Positions 35,438 to 44,163 of a stretch of 64,000 nt of DNA are shown one piece after another. Under the pieces are notes generated by a model. That model worked only from the letters and a program-made list of their open reading frames with translations, was not told where the DNA came from and ran no database searches. The stretch comes from Paeniglutamicibacter psychrophenolicus (GTDB taxonomy: Bacteria > Actinomycetota > Actinomycetes > Actinomycetales > Micrococcaceae): NCBI RefSeq assembly GCF_030812255.1, contig NZ_JAUSSH010000002.1, positions 1-64,000 on the forward strand, written 5' to 3'. The translations under genes were made by a program, and so were the position numbers. How positions within the stretch are numbered: position 1 is the stretch's first letter; every line of letters begins with the position of its first letter.

Positions 35438-36031
35438 ATGGCAGGCGAGACAGTCATTACGGTTATTGGTAATTTGACCGCTGACCCGGAACTGCGTTTC
35501 ACCCCGTCAGGATCGGCCGTGGCGAACTTCACCATTGCATCGACCCCGCGAACCTTCGACCGCCAGACCAATGAATGGAAGGACGGCGACACGCTGTTCC
35601 TCCGTGCGTCGGTGTGGCGTGAGGCTGCCGAAAACGTCGCTGAGACGTTGACCAAGGGCATGCGCGTCATCGCCCAGGGCCGCCTCAAGTCGCGTTCCTA
35701 CGAAACCAAGGAAGGCGAAAAGCGTAACGTCACCGAGCTTGAGGTCGATGAAATCGGCCCGTCGCTGCGTTACGCCTCCGCAAAGGTCACCCGTACCCAG
35801 CGCTCCGGCGGTGGCGGTGGTGGCTTTGGTGGTCAACAGCAGAACGCCGGCGCCAACGCCGGTGGATTCGGCGGCGGCAACCAAGGCGGCGGCGGTGGAT
35901 TCGGCGGCGGCAACGCAGGCGGAAACACCGGTGGCGGCTGGAATGCACCCGCGGCCGATCCATGGGGAGCTCCTGCCGGAGGAAACAACGGCGGATGGGG
36001 CAACCCGGGTTCCGACGAACCACCTTTCTAA
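35438..36031 (+). CDS. ssb: Single-stranded DNA-binding protein
   Basis: A 197-residue SSB. The OB fold covers residues 1-112 ([30 protein letters not shown]). A Gly/Asn/Gln-rich flexible linker spans ~120-190, and the C-terminus is SDEPPF, the acidic tip that binds replication and repair partners. It protects single-stranded DNA in replication and lies between the two primary rRNA-binding genes, as in most actinobacteria. AGGAGG precedes the ATG. Confidence 0.98.
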   Translation: MAGETVITVIGNLTADPELRFTPSGSAVANFTIASTPRTFDRQTNEWKDGDTLFLRASVWREAAENVAETLTKGMRVIAQGRLKSRSYETKEGEKRNVTELEVDEIGPSLRYASAKVTRTQRSGGGGGGFGGQQQNAGANAGGFGGGNQGGGGGFGGGNAGGNTGGGWNAPAADPWGAPAGGNNGGWGNPGSDEPPF

Positions 36032-36093
36032 ACAAATTTATTCACCATCCCGCAGAAAATTCTGCGGGCTCCACCTGATAAAGGAGCTCCACG

Positions 36094-36333
36094 ATGGCTA
36101 AGGCTGAACTCCGTAAGCCCAAACCAAAGTCCAACCCCTTGAAGGCCGCTGACATCACTGTCATCGACTACAAGGACGTAGCATTGCTGCGCAAGTTCAT
36201 TTCGGATCGCGGAAAGATCCGTGCCCGTCGCGTTACCGGCGTTTCCGTACAGGAACAGCGCAAGATCGCACAGGCCATCAAGAACGCGCGCGAAGTGGCA
36301 TTGCTGCCTTACTCCGGCGCTGGCCGCGGCTAA
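36094..36333 (+). CDS. rpsR: Ribosomal protein S18 (cysteine-free form)
   Basis: A 79-residue 30S protein that pairs with S6. [20 protein letters not shown] and [22 protein letters not shown] are conserved blocks. There is no cysteine anywhere, so this is the zinc-independent (C-minus) form rather than the zinc-ribbon type. If it is the only copy, the ribosome does not need zinc here; if another exists, it may be the low-zinc version. AAAGGAG precedes the ATG. Confidence 0.98.
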   Translation: MAKAELRKPKPKSNPLKAADITVIDYKDVALLRKFISDRGKIRARRVTGVSVQEQRKIAQAIKNAREVALLPYSGAGRG

Positions 36334-36348
36334 GGAAGGTATACCAAC

Positions 36349-36804
36349 ATGGCAAAGCTCATTCTGACCCACGAAGTTACCGGCCTTGGTGCCGCAGGCG
36401 ACATCGTCGAGGTGAAGACCGGTTACGCACGTAACTACCTTCTCCCGCGCGCCTTCGCCATCACCTGGAGCAAGGGCGGTGAGAAGCAGGTTGAGTCGAT
36501 CAAGGCCGCCCGTGCTGCTCGCGCCGTTGCTTCCCTGGAAGAGGCACAGGCACTTGCCGCTTCGATCTCGGCCAAGCCGGTCAAGCTGACCGTCAAGGCC
36601 GGCGCTACCGGTCGCCTCTTCGGCACCGTGAAGACCGAGGACATTGCCAAGGCTGTTGCAGCCGCTGGCTTGGGCTCGATCGACAAGCGCAACATCGAGA
36701 TCAACGATCACATCAAGTCGACGGGTAACTACTCGGCGACCGTGCGTCTGCACACCGATGTCTCCGCGACCGTTGCACTGCAGGTTGTTGCCGCCAAGAA
36801 GTAA
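36349..36804 (+). CDS. rplI: Ribosomal protein L9
   Basis: A 151-residue 50S protein. The N-terminal domain [30 protein letters not shown] is diagnostic; a long connecting helix and the C-terminal rRNA-binding domain ([15 protein letters not shown]) follow. Normal length. Last gene of the operon, followed by a 19-bp terminator hairpin. Confidence 0.98.
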   Translation: MAKLILTHEVTGLGAAGDIVEVKTGYARNYLLPRAFAITWSKGGEKQVESIKAARAARAVASLEEAQALAASISAKPVKLTVKAGATGRLFGTVKTEDIAKAVAAAGLGSIDKRNIEINDHIKSTGNYSATVRLHTDVSATVALQVVAAKK

Positions 36805-36837
36805 TTTCTTGCGCATCCGCCGTCTTGGCTGACGGCC

Positions 36838-36878
36838 AACCACTGTGGACCCCGCCCTTGGCGGGGTCCACAGTGGTT
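36838..36878 (+). terminator. Strong terminator after rplI
   Basis: Perfect 19-bp inverted repeat (36838-36856 with 36860-36878), 3-base loop CTT. Ends the rpsF-rplI operon. Confidence 0.85.
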
Positions 36879-37041
36879 TAAGGTCCGCTCCTGGCCACCG
36901 TTCCCGCGGATCGGCTGGCCAGAGGTCTGGCGCATGGCCTCGGCGTCCCGTAGCTTTGCGGCAGGAAACCGCTGTCGACCGGTTCCGCAGTCCAACCCGG
37001 GCCACGGGCCCTGCATGCCGCTCCAACAGGAAGGCGCGAGG

Positions 37042-37668
37042 ATGAAACTGACACTGACCGAATTCGTGAGCTTGGACGGGGTCTGCCAGAGCCCCGGGGC
37101 TCCCGACGAAGACACCACCGACGGATTCACGCAGGGCGGATGGTTCGTCCCGCACATGGATGCGGGGTTCGTCGACCAGGCCGCGCAATGGCTGGCACAG
37201 GCCGATGGGCTGCTGCTGGGCCGCCGCACCTACGAGGCCTTCGCACGGGACTGGCCGCAAATCACCGATCCGGACGATCCTTTCACCGCCCTGATGAACT
37301 CGCTGCCCAAGTATGTCGCCTCGCAGACGCTGGCCGAGGGAACCTGGAACCCGACCACGGTCCTCTCCGGCGACGTTGCCGCCCGTGTCGCGCAGCTCAA
37401 GGCCCGACCCGGCAGGGAACTGCAGATCCACGGCAGCGCCAGGCTGGCGGGATCGCTGCTCGCCGCGGGCTTGATCGACGAACTCAGGCTCGTGGTCGCT
37501 CCCGTCGTCCTGGGGCGCGGCCGGAGGCTCTTCCCCGCCGGCGGCGCGCCGGCGGGACTGCGGTTGGCCGACAGCAAGGCGACGGGAGGCGGTCTGGCCA
37601 TCCTGGTCTACGAGAACGCCGGAATCCCGGCCTATGCGACCTACACGGGTGCCTCGGACGTGGGCTGA
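37042..37668 (+). CDS. Dihydrofolate reductase/RibD-C family protein
   Basis: A 208-residue NADPH-binding reductase of the RibD C-terminal fold. MKLTLTEFVSLDGV, LLLGRRTYEAFARDWP, then LKARPGRELQIHGSARLAGSLLAAGLIDELRL and LGRGRRLF are the standard blocks. These proteins are often annotated as DHFR-like but their substrates are mostly unknown; it is not the folate enzyme itself. AGGAAGG precedes ATG 37042. Confidence 0.88.
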   Translation: MKLTLTEFVSLDGVCQSPGAPDEDTTDGFTQGGWFVPHMDAGFVDQAAQWLAQADGLLLGRRTYEAFARDWPQITDPDDPFTALMNSLPKYVASQTLAEGTWNPTTVLSGDVAARVAQLKARPGRELQIHGSARLAGSLLAAGLIDELRLVVAPVVLGRGRRLFPAGGAPAGLRLADSKATGGGLAILVYENAGIPAYATYTGASDVG

Positions 37669-37771
37669 ACGGCCACCCGCCCCAAGATCGCCCCCGGATG
37701 GCCGCATCCTGCCATGTGGTCGTAGGATCTTCGATTCTTACGCTTCATGACCTCGTATGTCGAAACAAACT

Positions 37772-37801
37772 TTGACGGAGTCGCAATATTTCTCCTAACG
37801 T
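37772..37801 (+). promoter_or_regulatory. Promoter of the SAM-IV riboswitch transcript
   Basis: TTGACG at 37772-37777, 18-base spacer, TAACGT at 37796-37801. A transcript would begin just before the riboswitch. Confidence 0.65.
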
Positions 37802-37808
37802 TAGTGGT

Positions 37809-37890
37809 GAATCAAGAGCGTCAACATTCAAGCCCTGGCTTGTTGGCCGGCAACCCTCTCACGGTGGTGGGGTGCTCCAGGTGATGATTC
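37809..37890 (+). promoter_or_regulatory. SAM-IV riboswitch
   Basis: The segment CCCTGGCTTGTTGGCCGGCA followed by ACCCTC, then GGTGGGGTGCTCCAGGTGAT, matches the conserved core of the actinobacterial SAM-IV aptamer. The outer stem GAATCA (37809-37814) with TGATTC (37885-37890) closes it. SAM-IV switches bind S-adenosylmethionine and turn off sulfur or methionine genes. About 100 bases separate it from the flavin reductase start, enough for an expression platform. Recognised from memory; an Infernal search with the Rfam SAM-IV model would confirm it. Confidence 0.85.
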
Positions 37891-37991
37891 GGCCTTCCGG
37901 AACCCCGGGGGCAAGTACCGCACACCTCGCTGTTCCATGCGTGCATTTCGCGCAGCCGCGAAGGTGGGCCGAAGCCGAAGGATTGAGCACC

Positions 37992-38501
37992 ATGACACTC
38001 ACCTCTGACCTCACACCCGATACCCTGCGCAACGTCTTTGCCCAGCACCCATCCGGCATTGCCGCACTCTGCGCCATCGTCGACGGGCAGCCGCAGGGAA
38101 TCGTGGCCTCGTCGTTCACGGTCGGCGTATCCATGGATCCGCCGCTGGTGATGTTCGCGGTCCAGAACACCTCGAAGACCTGGCCGCTGGTGCGCACCAG
38201 CGGGCGCATCGGGGTTTCGGTGCTCAGTGAAAAGAACGAGGGCGTCTGCCGACAGATCGCCTCCAAATCCGGGGACCGCTTTGCCGGGCTTCGCCTGGAT
38301 TCAACCGACGAGGGCGCCCTGTTCCTGCATGAGGCCACCTTGTGGCTCGACTGCTCGATCGAGCAGGAGATCCCGGCCGGCGACCATCACGTGGTGCTCC
38401 TGCGCGTGCACGGCCACCAGACGCACGAGGAGACCAATCCGCCGCTGGTGTTCCACGGTTCGGCCTTCCGCCGCCTGGAGGCCCAGCAGATGGTCTCCTG
38501 A
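37992..38501 (+). CDS. Flavin reductase family protein (FMN-binding split barrel)
   Basis: A 169-residue NAD(P)H:flavin oxidoreductase-like protein. QHPSGIAALCAI, GIVASSFTVGVSMDPPLVMFAV and RIGVSVLSEKNEG are the FMN-binding blocks; a late HHVVLLRVHG segment is typical. Such enzymes feed reduced flavin to two-component monooxygenases. The SAM-IV riboswitch upstream suggests a sulfur role, for example supplying a monooxygenase that strips sulfur from organic compounds (inference). ATG 37992 has AAGGA upstream. Confidence 0.92.
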   Translation: MTLTSDLTPDTLRNVFAQHPSGIAALCAIVDGQPQGIVASSFTVGVSMDPPLVMFAVQNTSKTWPLVRTSGRIGVSVLSEKNEGVCRQIASKSGDRFAGLRLDSTDEGALFLHEATLWLDCSIEQEIPAGDHHVVLLRVHGHQTHEETNPPLVFHGSAFRRLEAQQMVS

Positions 38502-38518
38502 AGGCCACCGAAACGCAA

Positions 38519-38574
38519 GGGCTCCCCGCCCGCCACCCCGAACCCATGATTCGGAGCGGCAGGCGGGGAGCCTT
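38519..38574. terminator. Bidirectional terminator
   Basis: GGCTCCCCGCC (38520-38530) pairs with GGCGGGGAGCC (38562-38572), with AAGG and CTTC outside it. It lies between the convergent flavin reductase and DUF1801 genes and can serve both. Confidence 0.75.
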
Positions 38575-38591
38575 CTTCGCTGATGCGGTGC

Positions 38592-39023
38592 TCAGCCCTG
38601 CGGCTGGACATGGACCACGTCCATCATGTGCCGGTACCCGTCGCGGGCAAGCCGGGCCAGGACCTCGACATCGACATCGGCAAGCTTGTTTACGTACAGG
38701 CAGCCCGCTCCCCGCTTGTGCTTGCCGAGCTGGGCAAGGAGAGCGGGTGCCGTCGGTGCGTTGGTCAGCCCGTAGAGGGCCAGGTTGGAGGAACGCGGTG
38801 AGAAGCCGATGGCGGCCGCATCTCCCTCGCGGCCGGACTCGTACCTGTAGTGATAGGTGCCGAAACCGACGATCGTCGGTCCCCACATGGTGGCGGTCCG
38901 GCCGCTGGCCTCTTCCATCATCTCCAGCAGGAGCTCGGCGTCGGCGCGCCGCGTCGGGTGTGGCACCGCCGCAATGAACTCGTGGGGATCAATGGGTGTC
39001 GGTGCGGTCTTGTTGGCGGCCAT
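38592..39023 (-). CDS. DUF1801 domain-containing protein
   Basis: A 143-residue soluble protein. The core ELLLEMMEEASGRTATMWGPTIVGFGTYHYRY and the later LALYGL and GAGCLYVNKLADVD are characteristic of DUF1801 (YdhG-like fold). Function of the family is unsettled. It is convergent with the flavin reductase gene; its start faces the DnaA-box region. Confidence 0.9.
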   Translation of the reverse strand: MAANKTAPTPIDPHEFIAAVPHPTRRADAELLLEMMEEASGRTATMWGPTIVGFGTYHYRYESGREGDAAAIGFSPRSSNLALYGLTNAPTAPALLAQLGKHKRGAGCLYVNKLADVDVEVLARLARDGYRHMMDVVHVQPQG

Positions 39024-39538
39024 GCGGCCCAGTATGTCAGGGCTTGGTGATGTGCATCAATGCCCGTAATCCCCAGATCCGTGGCGAGCTCCGGCGTGTC
39101 TGTGGATAGCTTGTGGGTAACTCTGGAAACGGGGGTGGATTAACCGCGGAATCTCGGGGTTTTTGCATGTATAACCCACTTTTACGCCTGTGGAGGATGT
39201 GGATAACTAGTTTGTATCCACAGGCATGGAATTGCATAACGCCTAGTCAAACGGCTGTAACCACCAAATATCTTGTGTAATCCACAACGTTCTCCCCAGA
39301 CTGTGCACACAACACGCCGCGAGGTTCACAGGTTATCCACACGCCCTGTGGATAACCGTGTTGGGTTTGACGGAAATCAGGTCTATGGTGACAGTGTTCC
39401 CCACCTATTTCCACAGGTTCGTGGTGCCTTACGGCACGTGTGAGCTTGGACCTAACGAATCGTCCGTGCTCCTTGAGACACTGGAAAGGTAATGAAGCGG
39501 AAAACCTGGGAACCCGCGCAGCTTGAAGGGAAAAGCCC
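39024..39538. other. Intergenic region upstream of dnaB
   Basis: No gene. About 500 bases of relatively AT-rich DNA that holds the DnaA-box cluster (39101-39355) and the promoter/leader of dnaB. Confidence 0.7.
39101..39355. promoter_or_regulatory. Cluster of DnaA boxes
   Basis: Three perfect TTATCCACA boxes: 39198-39206 (minus), 39333-39341 (plus) and 39347-39355 (minus). Single-mismatch boxes lie at 39101-39109, 39112-39120, 39214-39222 and 39278-39286. Two face-to-face pairs form inverted arrangements (39198/39214 and 39333/39347). Seven boxes in 255 bases is far above chance. It could be an origin, an origin-like DnaA titration site, or control of dnaB by DnaA. dnaA itself is not in this window. 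Confidence 0.75.
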
Positions 39539-42145
39539 GTGTCGCTAGCCAGCACCGAAACCAGCTCCGATTCGCAAGGATCGGACTATGGACGCACTCC
39601 ACCACAGGACCTTGTAGCAGAGCAAAGCGTCCTGGGCGGCATGATGCTTTCCAAGGACGCCATCGCTGACTGTGTCGAGGTGCTGCGAGGCCTCGATTTC
39701 TATCGCCCGGCACACGAGGCAATCTACGAAGCGATCATCGACCTATACGGCCGTGGCGAGCCCGCAGACGCCGTCACCGTCTCGGACCTGCTGACCAAGC
39801 GCGGCGAGATCACCCGCATTGGCGGCCCGGCCTACCTGCACACGCTCATCCAGTCGGTGCCCACCGCCGCCAACGCCGGCTTCTACGCCGAGATTGTCCG
39901 CGAACGCGCGGTCCTGCGCCGCCTGGTCGATGCAGGCACCAAGATCGTGCAGCTCGGCTACTCGCAGGACGGCGAGGTCGACGCCATCGTCAACGAGGCC
40001 CAGGCCGAGGTCTACAAGGTCGCCGAACGACGCACCGCCGAAGACTACGTGCCGCTGCGCGACATCATCGAGGGCACCGTCGATGAGATCGAATCGGCCG
40101 GTAGCCGAGGCGAGGGCGTGATCGGTGTTCCCACCGGGATCTTTGAGCTCGACGAGCTGACCCAGGGCCTGCACGGCGGCCAGATGATCGTTATCGCCGC
40201 CAGACCGGCCGTGGGCAAGGCATTGGCGCTGGACACACCCATCCCAACCCCCACGGGGTGGAGCACCATGGGTGCCCTGGCAGTGGGAGACGAGGTCTTG
40301 GCGGCAGATGGAACGCCAACCGTCGTCACTGCAGCCACCGAGGTCATGGTTGACCGCCCCTGCTTTGAAATCGAATTCAACGATGGCTCGGTCATCGTTG
40401 CCGATGCTGAGCACCAGTGGCTCACCACAACCCGAGCAGAACGCCGAATAGATTCGCATGCCGCAAGCGGTGGAACCGTTCTCGTCCAAAAGGGAACAAT
40501 TCGGACCACGCTTGAAATTCTGGACACCCTGCGTTGCGAGACGGCTGACAGCCGATTGAACCACGCAGTTCCAACGTCCAAATCCCTCGTTCTGCCCGAG
40601 GCAGAACTGCCGATACGGTCGTACACCCTGGGAATTTGGTTGGGGGATGGGGCGAGCGCAGCGTCCAGGATTACCTCCGCCGACGCGGAAGTCGTTAGCC
40701 ATATTGAAGCTGACGGATACCGGGTGAAGTCGGTCGCCAAAATAACTTACAGCGTTTCCTTGCCATCCGAGTCTTTTGAATTCGAAAAGGTCTGTGTTGT
40801 ATGCGGCAATACATTTGTAACCAAGGTTCGGCACGTCCGTAGTTGTTCGCAGTCCTGTGGCGGAAAAGCACGTTTCGTATCGGAACCTGTTCCGACTTCG
40901 ACCTGTACCGATTGCGGCGTTGAATGCAGTGGAGGACTGCGTTGCGAGCCATGCCGGCTTGACCATGGATCCCTCCAAGCCTTGTTGAGGTCCAATGGGC
41001 TTCTTAACAACAAGCACATTCCGCTCCAGTATCTCCGAGCTAGTGAATCGCAGCGACGAGACTTGCTGGCCGGGCTGCTCGACAGCGATGGAACAGTAAC
41101 TTCGAGTGGCTGTGTTCAATTCGCGGTAACCAGCAAGCGGTTGGCTACAGACTTCCGAGAGCTTGTCCACACCCTTGGATACCGCACCGGATGGTCCGAA
41201 AAGCGAGTGGCTGGGCACACCGAAAGTTCTTCGACCTGCTACATCGTCACTTTTGCCACTTCGGACATTGTGTTTGGATTGTCTCGCAAGCGCGATTGCC
41301 ACGCAGAGCGTGACGCAAGAGCGACTAGCAAACGGACCACTCGCTTCATCACTGATGTCCGATCAGTTCCGTCAGTTCCGGTCCGCTGCATCCAGGTGTC
41401 CAACGAAGAGCATCTGTTCCTCGCCGGCGAAAACTTCATTCCAACACATAACTCCACGTTTGCACTGGATTTTGCGCGGTCGGCGTCCATCAAGAACAAC
41501 ATGACCTCCGTTTTCTTCTCCTTGGAAATGGGGCGCAATGAAATCGCCATGCGCCTGCTGTCCGCGGAGGCAAGCATCGCGCTGCAGAACCTGCGCAAGG
41601 GCACGATCCAGGACGAAGAATGGTCGAAAATCGCCACCACGATGGGCAGGCTCAACGACGCCCCGCTGTTCATCGACGATTCGCCGAACATGTCGCTGAT
41701 GGAAATCCGCGCCAAATGCCGCCGGCTCAAGCAGAAGCACGACCTCAAGCTCGTGGTGCTGGACTACCTGCAGCTGATGAGCTCCGGCAAGAAGGTGGAA
41801 TCGCGTCAGCAGGAAGTCTCCGAGTTCTCGCGTGCGCTGAAGCTGCTGGCCAAGGAACTCGACGTTCCGGTCATCGCCCTGTCGCAGCTGAACCGTGGTT
41901 CGGAGCAGCGTACCGACAAGAAGCCGATGATCTCCGACCTTCGCGAATCCGGATCAATTGAGCAGGATGCGGATATGGTCATCCTCTTGCACCGTGAAGA
42001 CATCTACGACAAGGAATCGGCACGTGCCGGCGAGGCCGACGTGATCGTTGCCAAGCACCGTAACGGTCCCACCAAGACCATCGTTGTCGCGTTCCAGGGC
42101 CACTACTCGCGCTTCAACAACATGGCGCAGGATGGCATGGGCTAG
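39539..42145 (+). CDS. dnaB: Replicative DNA helicase DnaB with in-frame intein
   Basis: An 868-residue precursor; removing the intein (residues 228-638) leaves 457 residues, normal for DnaB. The N-terminal domain (PPQDLVAEQSVLGGMM) binds primase; the RecA-like motor has a Walker A ARPAVGK interrupted after Lys227 and resuming STFALDF, Walker B LKLVVLDYLQLM, and the H4 region ending DLRESGSIEQDADMVILLHR. The helicase cannot bind ATP until splicing restores GKST, so activity depends on the intein. It unwinds DNA at the replication fork. A GTG start at 39539 is used. A cluster of DnaA boxes lies upstream and a strong terminator downstream. Confidence 0.98.
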   Translation: MSLASTETSSDSQGSDYGRTPPQDLVAEQSVLGGMMLSKDAIADCVEVLRGLDFYRPAHEAIYEAIIDLYGRGEPADAVTVSDLLTKRGEITRIGGPAYLHTLIQSVPTAANAGFYAEIVRERAVLRRLVDAGTKIVQLGYSQDGEVDAIVNEAQAEVYKVAERRTAEDYVPLRDIIEGTVDEIESAGSRGEGVIGVPTGIFELDELTQGLHGGQMIVIAARPAVGKALALDTPIPTPTGWSTMGALAVGDEVLAADGTPTVVTAATEVMVDRPCFEIEFNDGSVIVADAEHQWLTTTRAERRIDSHAASGGTVLVQKGTIRTTLEILDTLRCETADSRLNHAVPTSKSLVLPEAELPIRSYTLGIWLGDGASAASRITSADAEVVSHIEADGYRVKSVAKITYSVSLPSESFEFEKVCVVCGNTFVTKVRHVRSCSQSCGGKARFVSEPVPTSTCTDCGVECSGGLRCEPCRLDHGSLQALLRSNGLLNNKHIPLQYLRASESQRRDLLAGLLDSDGTVTSSGCVQFAVTSKRLATDFRELVHTLGYRTGWSEKRVAGHTESSSTCYIVTFATSDIVFGLSRKRDCHAERDARATSKRTTRFITDVRSVPSVPVRCIQVSNEEHLFLAGENFIPTHNSTFALDFARSASIKNNMTSVFFSLEMGRNEIAMRLLSAEASIALQNLRKGTIQDEEWSKIATTMGRLNDAPLFIDDSPNMSLMEIRAKCRRLKQKHDLKLVVLDYLQLMSSGKKVESRQQEVSEFSRALKLLAKELDVPVIALSQLNRGSEQRTDKKPMISDLRESGSIEQDADMVILLHREDIYDKESARAGEADVIVAKHRNGPTKTIVVAFQGHYSRFNNMAQDGMG
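40220..41452 (+). mobile_element. Class 3 intein with LAGLIDADG homing endonuclease in DnaB
   Basis: 411 residues (228-638 of the precursor) between GK and S of the P loop. It begins with Ala, not Cys or Ser, and shows the class 3 WCT set: Trp294 in block B (EHQW), Cys617 in block F (VRCIQV) and Thr636 in block G, before His637-Asn638; Ser639 is the downstream nucleophile. Homing endonuclease motifs are LGIWLGDG (about 364-371) and LLAGLLDSDG (509-518). Between them lies a Cys-rich insertion (Cys419, 422, 436, 440 and 456, 459, 469, 472) resembling two zinc ribbons. GC content is visibly lower than in the flanking helicase. Confidence 0.92.
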
Positions 42146-42164
42146 TTCCCTGCGGATCGTCGTA

Positions 42165-42209
42165 TTCGGGCGGTTGTGCCCCCCTCGCAGGGGAGCACAA
42201 CCGCCCGAA
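42165..42209. terminator. Strong terminator after dnaB
   Basis: Perfect 15-bp outer stem (42165-42179 with 42195-42209), plus an inner CCCCT/AGGGG. It can serve both dnaB and the convergent SRPBCC gene. Confidence 0.85.
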
Positions 42210-42246
42210 CCATTTTCCGGCCTTTCCCGGGCCGAGGTCTGGCGAC

Positions 42247-42684
42247 CTAGGCGCGGGCCTCGGCGAACTCCTTGAAGGCCGTCATCATCTTAAGGCTCTG
42301 CTTCTTGAACATGGGGCCGAACAGCAACGCGACGACCCGCATGAAGCCGGTGAACTCAAAGACATTGTGGGCCACCCAGCGCGTGGCGTTCCCGTCGAGG
42401 TCATGGAATTCGTTCCGGCAAACATTGTGCACGCCCTTGGCGTCGTAGGTGCCGTCGAAAGCCTCGGGCAGGTCGCGCCTGGTCACGGTCTCGATCATCT
42501 CCATGGTGCCGCGCCCCTGACGGTACGTCAGACGCGAGGTCGCGCCGGGCTCCCCGGGCGTGCCGGAGACGCCTTCGAAGGAGATCAGGCCCTTCTGCCA
42601 CTCCTTGAGGTTTTCCGGATCATCGAAGAGCTCGATGAAGCGCTGGCGAGGCAGGTTGACGGTGAGTTCCTGGGTGAATTCCAT
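42247..42684 (-). CDS. SRPBCC (START-like) family protein
   Basis: A 145-residue ligand-binding protein: MEFTQELTVNLPRQRFIELFDDPENLKEWQKGL at the start, a central beta-sheet with TRWVAHNVFEFTG, and a long C-terminal helix (KKQSLKMMTAFKEFAEA). TATGCT six bases before the ATG suggests leaderless transcription. The frame continues far upstream without support. Ligand unknown. Confidence 0.88.
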   Translation of the reverse strand: MEFTQELTVNLPRQRFIELFDDPENLKEWQKGLISFEGVSGTPGEPGATSRLTYRQGRGTMEMIETVTRRDLPEAFDGTYDAKGVHNVCRNEFHDLDGNATRWVAHNVFEFTGFMRVVALLFGPMFKKQSLKMMTAFKEFAEARA

Positions 42685-42759
42685 GCCCGAAGCATATCGG
42701 TGGACACCACCGGTTCGGCCCGTGTGGTGGAGCCGCGCGCCAGACCTTACGCTCGAGGT

Positions 42760-44163
42760 ATGTCGAGCCGGCCAAACGCATCCACCAGCGGGTCCCCGAC
42801 GGGCCTGCTTGCCCCGCAATACCGTTGGGTCACCGCCGGGATGTTCGCGCTGGTCTTCCTGGTGGCGTTCGAGTCCCTGGCCGTCACCACCGTGATGCCG
42901 CTGGTCAGCAAGGAACTGGATGGCGCCGCGCTCTATGCCCTGGCCTTTGCCGCGCCCATGGCCAGCGGGGTGATCGGCATGGTGGCCGCGGGGAGCTACT
43001 CCGATCGCCACGGGCCCTCCGTCCCGCTGTACGCGTCCTCGGCGCTCTTCGTGCTGGGGCTGCTCGTGTGCGGCCTGGCCCCGGGCATGGAGGTGCTGGT
43101 GGCCGGACGGCTGGTGCAGGGGCTTGGTGGCGGGGGCATCACCGTGGCCCTGTATGTGGTGGTGGCCCGGGTCTTTGTCCCGCGCCTGCACCCGCAGATC
43201 TTTGCGGCCTTCGCCGCCGCCTGGGTCGTTCCCTCGCTGATTGGCCCGTTCGCCGCCGGGCTCGTGGCGCAAACCATCGGCTGGCGCTGGGTTTTTCTCG
43301 GCGTCGTGGGCCTGGTGGTGCTGGCGATGGCCGCGGTCATGCCCTCGGTGCATGCCATGGGCGGTGGCGAGAATCCCGCGGCGGCCTTCAGCTGGAGGGC
43401 GCTGGGCTGGGCCGGGTTGGCGGCCGCAGCCGTGCTGGGCATGAACCTGCTGGCCCGGGTTCCGGCGCTGGGCCTGGTGCTCATGGGCCTCGCGGTGCTG
43501 GTGGTGCTGGTTGCAGTGCGGCCGCTGCTGCCGGACCGGACGCTGCTGGCCGGGCGCGGCCTGCCGGCCACGATCCTGGTGCGCGGCCTGGCCGCCGCGG
43601 CGTTCTTCGGCACCGAGGTCTATCTGCCCTATCTCCTGATGGACCGCTTCGACCTGTCCCCGGCGGTTGCCGGTCTCTCCCTGACCGGCGGGGCCATCTG
43701 CTGGTCCGTGGGCTCGGCCATCCAGGGGCGCATGGGGGAGTCGCTGGACAACGCCCGGGCCATGTTCATCGGCTCGGCGCTCGGAGTGGGCGCGATCTTG
43801 CTGGTGCTGGGAACCGCGGCGTTCCACCTGCCGGCGATCGTCGCGATCCTCGCGTGGGCCATGGGCGGGGGAGGCATGGGGCTGGTGTATCCGCGGCAGA
43901 ACGTGCACATGATCGCGCTGTCCACCACCGAGAACCAGGGCTTCAACTCCTCGGCGCTGGCCGTGTCCGACTCGCTGGGCTCCGCGATGGCGTTGGCCGC
44001 CGGGGGGCTGGTCTTCGGCGCCTTCGGCGGCAACGACTCCTTCGTGGCGGTCTTCGTGTTCACCGCCGCGATCGGCGTGGCGCTGTTGCTGCTGACCCCG
44101 CGGGTGCGCAGCGGCACCGGGACTTCCGCCCGCCTGGAATCCATCGCTACGCTGGAGCCATGA
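42760..44163 (+). CDS. MFS transporter (multidrug-efflux type)
   Basis: A 467-residue membrane transporter. Motif A-like SDRHGPSVPLYASSALFVLG after helix 2 and the long series of hydrophobic segments place it in the major facilitator superfamily, drug:H+ antiporter group. ATG 42760 is preceded by TACGCT six bases away (leaderless); the longer open frame upstream is a shadow of the SRPBCC gene. Substrate unknown. Its stop overlaps the ATG of the next gene (ATGA). Confidence 0.88.
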   Translation: MSSRPNASTSGSPTGLLAPQYRWVTAGMFALVFLVAFESLAVTTVMPLVSKELDGAALYALAFAAPMASGVIGMVAAGSYSDRHGPSVPLYASSALFVLGLLVCGLAPGMEVLVAGRLVQGLGGGGITVALYVVVARVFVPRLHPQIFAAFAAAWVVPSLIGPFAAGLVAQTIGWRWVFLGVVGLVVLAMAAVMPSVHAMGGGENPAAAFSWRALGWAGLAAAAVLGMNLLARVPALGLVLMGLAVLVVLVAVRPLLPDRTLLAGRGLPATILVRGLAAAAFFGTEVYLPYLLMDRFDLSPAVAGLSLTGGAICWSVGSAIQGRMGESLDNARAMFIGSALGVGAILLVLGTAAFHLPAIVAILAWAMGGGGMGLVYPRQNVHMIALSTTENQGFNSSALAVSDSLGSAMALAAGGLVFGAFGGNDSFVAVFVFTAAIGVALLLLTPRVRSGTGTSARLESIATLEP

